Shown: piece by piece, positions 63,676-64,000 of the stretch
Position numbering within the stretch: the first letter of the stretch is position 1
How the letters are laid out: each line of letters starts with the position of its first letter
Origin: Trichoplax adhaerens
Taxonomy: Eukaryota > Placozoa > Uniplacotomia > Trichoplacea > Trichoplacidae
DNA length: 64,000 bases
Direction of reading: 5' to 3'
Assembly: GCF_000150275.1 (NCBI RefSeq)
Contig: NW_002060946.1
Coordinates: 3,695,035 to 3,759,034 of the forward strand
Notes under the pieces: generated by a model
Told to the model about the DNA's origin: nothing
Databases searched by the model: none
The model's input: the letters and a program-made list of their open reading frames with translations, nothing else
Made by a program: the position numbers and the translations under genes

Positions 63676-64000
63676 GTGAGTACAGAAAATGGTTGCCAAG
63701 GTAAAACCCGTAAAGATCATCATCATGCAACTAGTTGCCAACGAGGCAACCACCACTAGTAGAAGCTGGAGAAAGAAGAAAATCAGACCCAGCCTAAAGA
63801 ATAAAATAAAAAATGAACGTATACGCTACAGACTTAAACTAAGAATAGTATTCATCATTTCTATGGTCAGTAGTACGTATCAACTCATTTTTCACACTAC
63901 TGTAGCAATCCATAAATAAATGAAATTAGCTTCCGCATAATGCTATCAAAGATCGAGCAGTGGAATCGTGGATTACATCCACATCGATGAAAGCAGGGAC

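Larger units (their letters stand above)
62433..64000. other. Right-end upstream flank of LRMDA
   Basis: No gene recognised. A 76-codon plus-strand frame at 63689-63919, rich in Lys and Arg, has no recognisable domain. The rest is dominated by the palindrome clusters listed separately. Confidence 0.5.

Noticed and set aside
63689-63919. Plus-strand 76-codon Lys/Arg-rich frame at the right end
   Set aside because: No domain, no splice partner, and it lies beside palindrome clusters; left unannotated.

Overview
The window reads as nuclear DNA of an animal. It is AT-rich, every recognisable gene is split by introns (mostly short, mostly GT-AG), and the gene set is metazoan: BK potassium channel, CEP72, RanBP9/10, LRMDA, p25-alpha protein, UBE2C, RPB3 and DHRS1. 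Compact genes and near-human exon content suggest an early-branching animal, possibly a placozoan such as Trichoplax; this is inference, since no species marker was tested. No rRNA, tRNA, CRISPR array or complete autonomous transposon was seen.

Layout, left to right. (1) 265-3446 and 6155-8954, minus strand: two tandem DHRS1-like short-chain dehydrogenases; the left one has lost the catalytic tyrosine and runs off the left edge. (2) 8955-13918: no recognised gene; a 166/169-bp tandem array and a ~75-bp degenerate array. (3) 13919-18430, plus: CEP72, with a U12-type GT-AG intron and a small foldback element in another intron. (4) 21909-25791, minus: a p25-alpha (TPPP-like) protein with a long acidic tail. 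(5) 28301-31854, minus: RPB3 (POLR2C). (6) 34914-44997, plus: a BK (Slo1) channel of more than 20 exons. (7) 47284-50011, plus: UBE2C. (8) 50755-56664, minus: RanBP9/10. (9) 59083-62432, minus: LRMDA, with an AT-AC U12-type intron. The right end is packed with the palindrome TACTGTACAGTA.

Exon models were built by reading both strands, joining GT-AG (rarely GC-AG or AT-AC) sites and checking that reading phase is kept across each junction; most junctions close exactly and give proteins near the length of their human relatives. The genes form no operon-like unit. They are mostly housekeeping or cytoskeletal: transcription (RPB3), APC/C ubiquitination (UBE2C), CTLH ligase (RanBP9/10), centrosome/microtubule (CEP72, p25-alpha), plus one ion channel. 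Intergenic DNA and long introns are filled by local degenerate tandem repeats, each array with its own unit.
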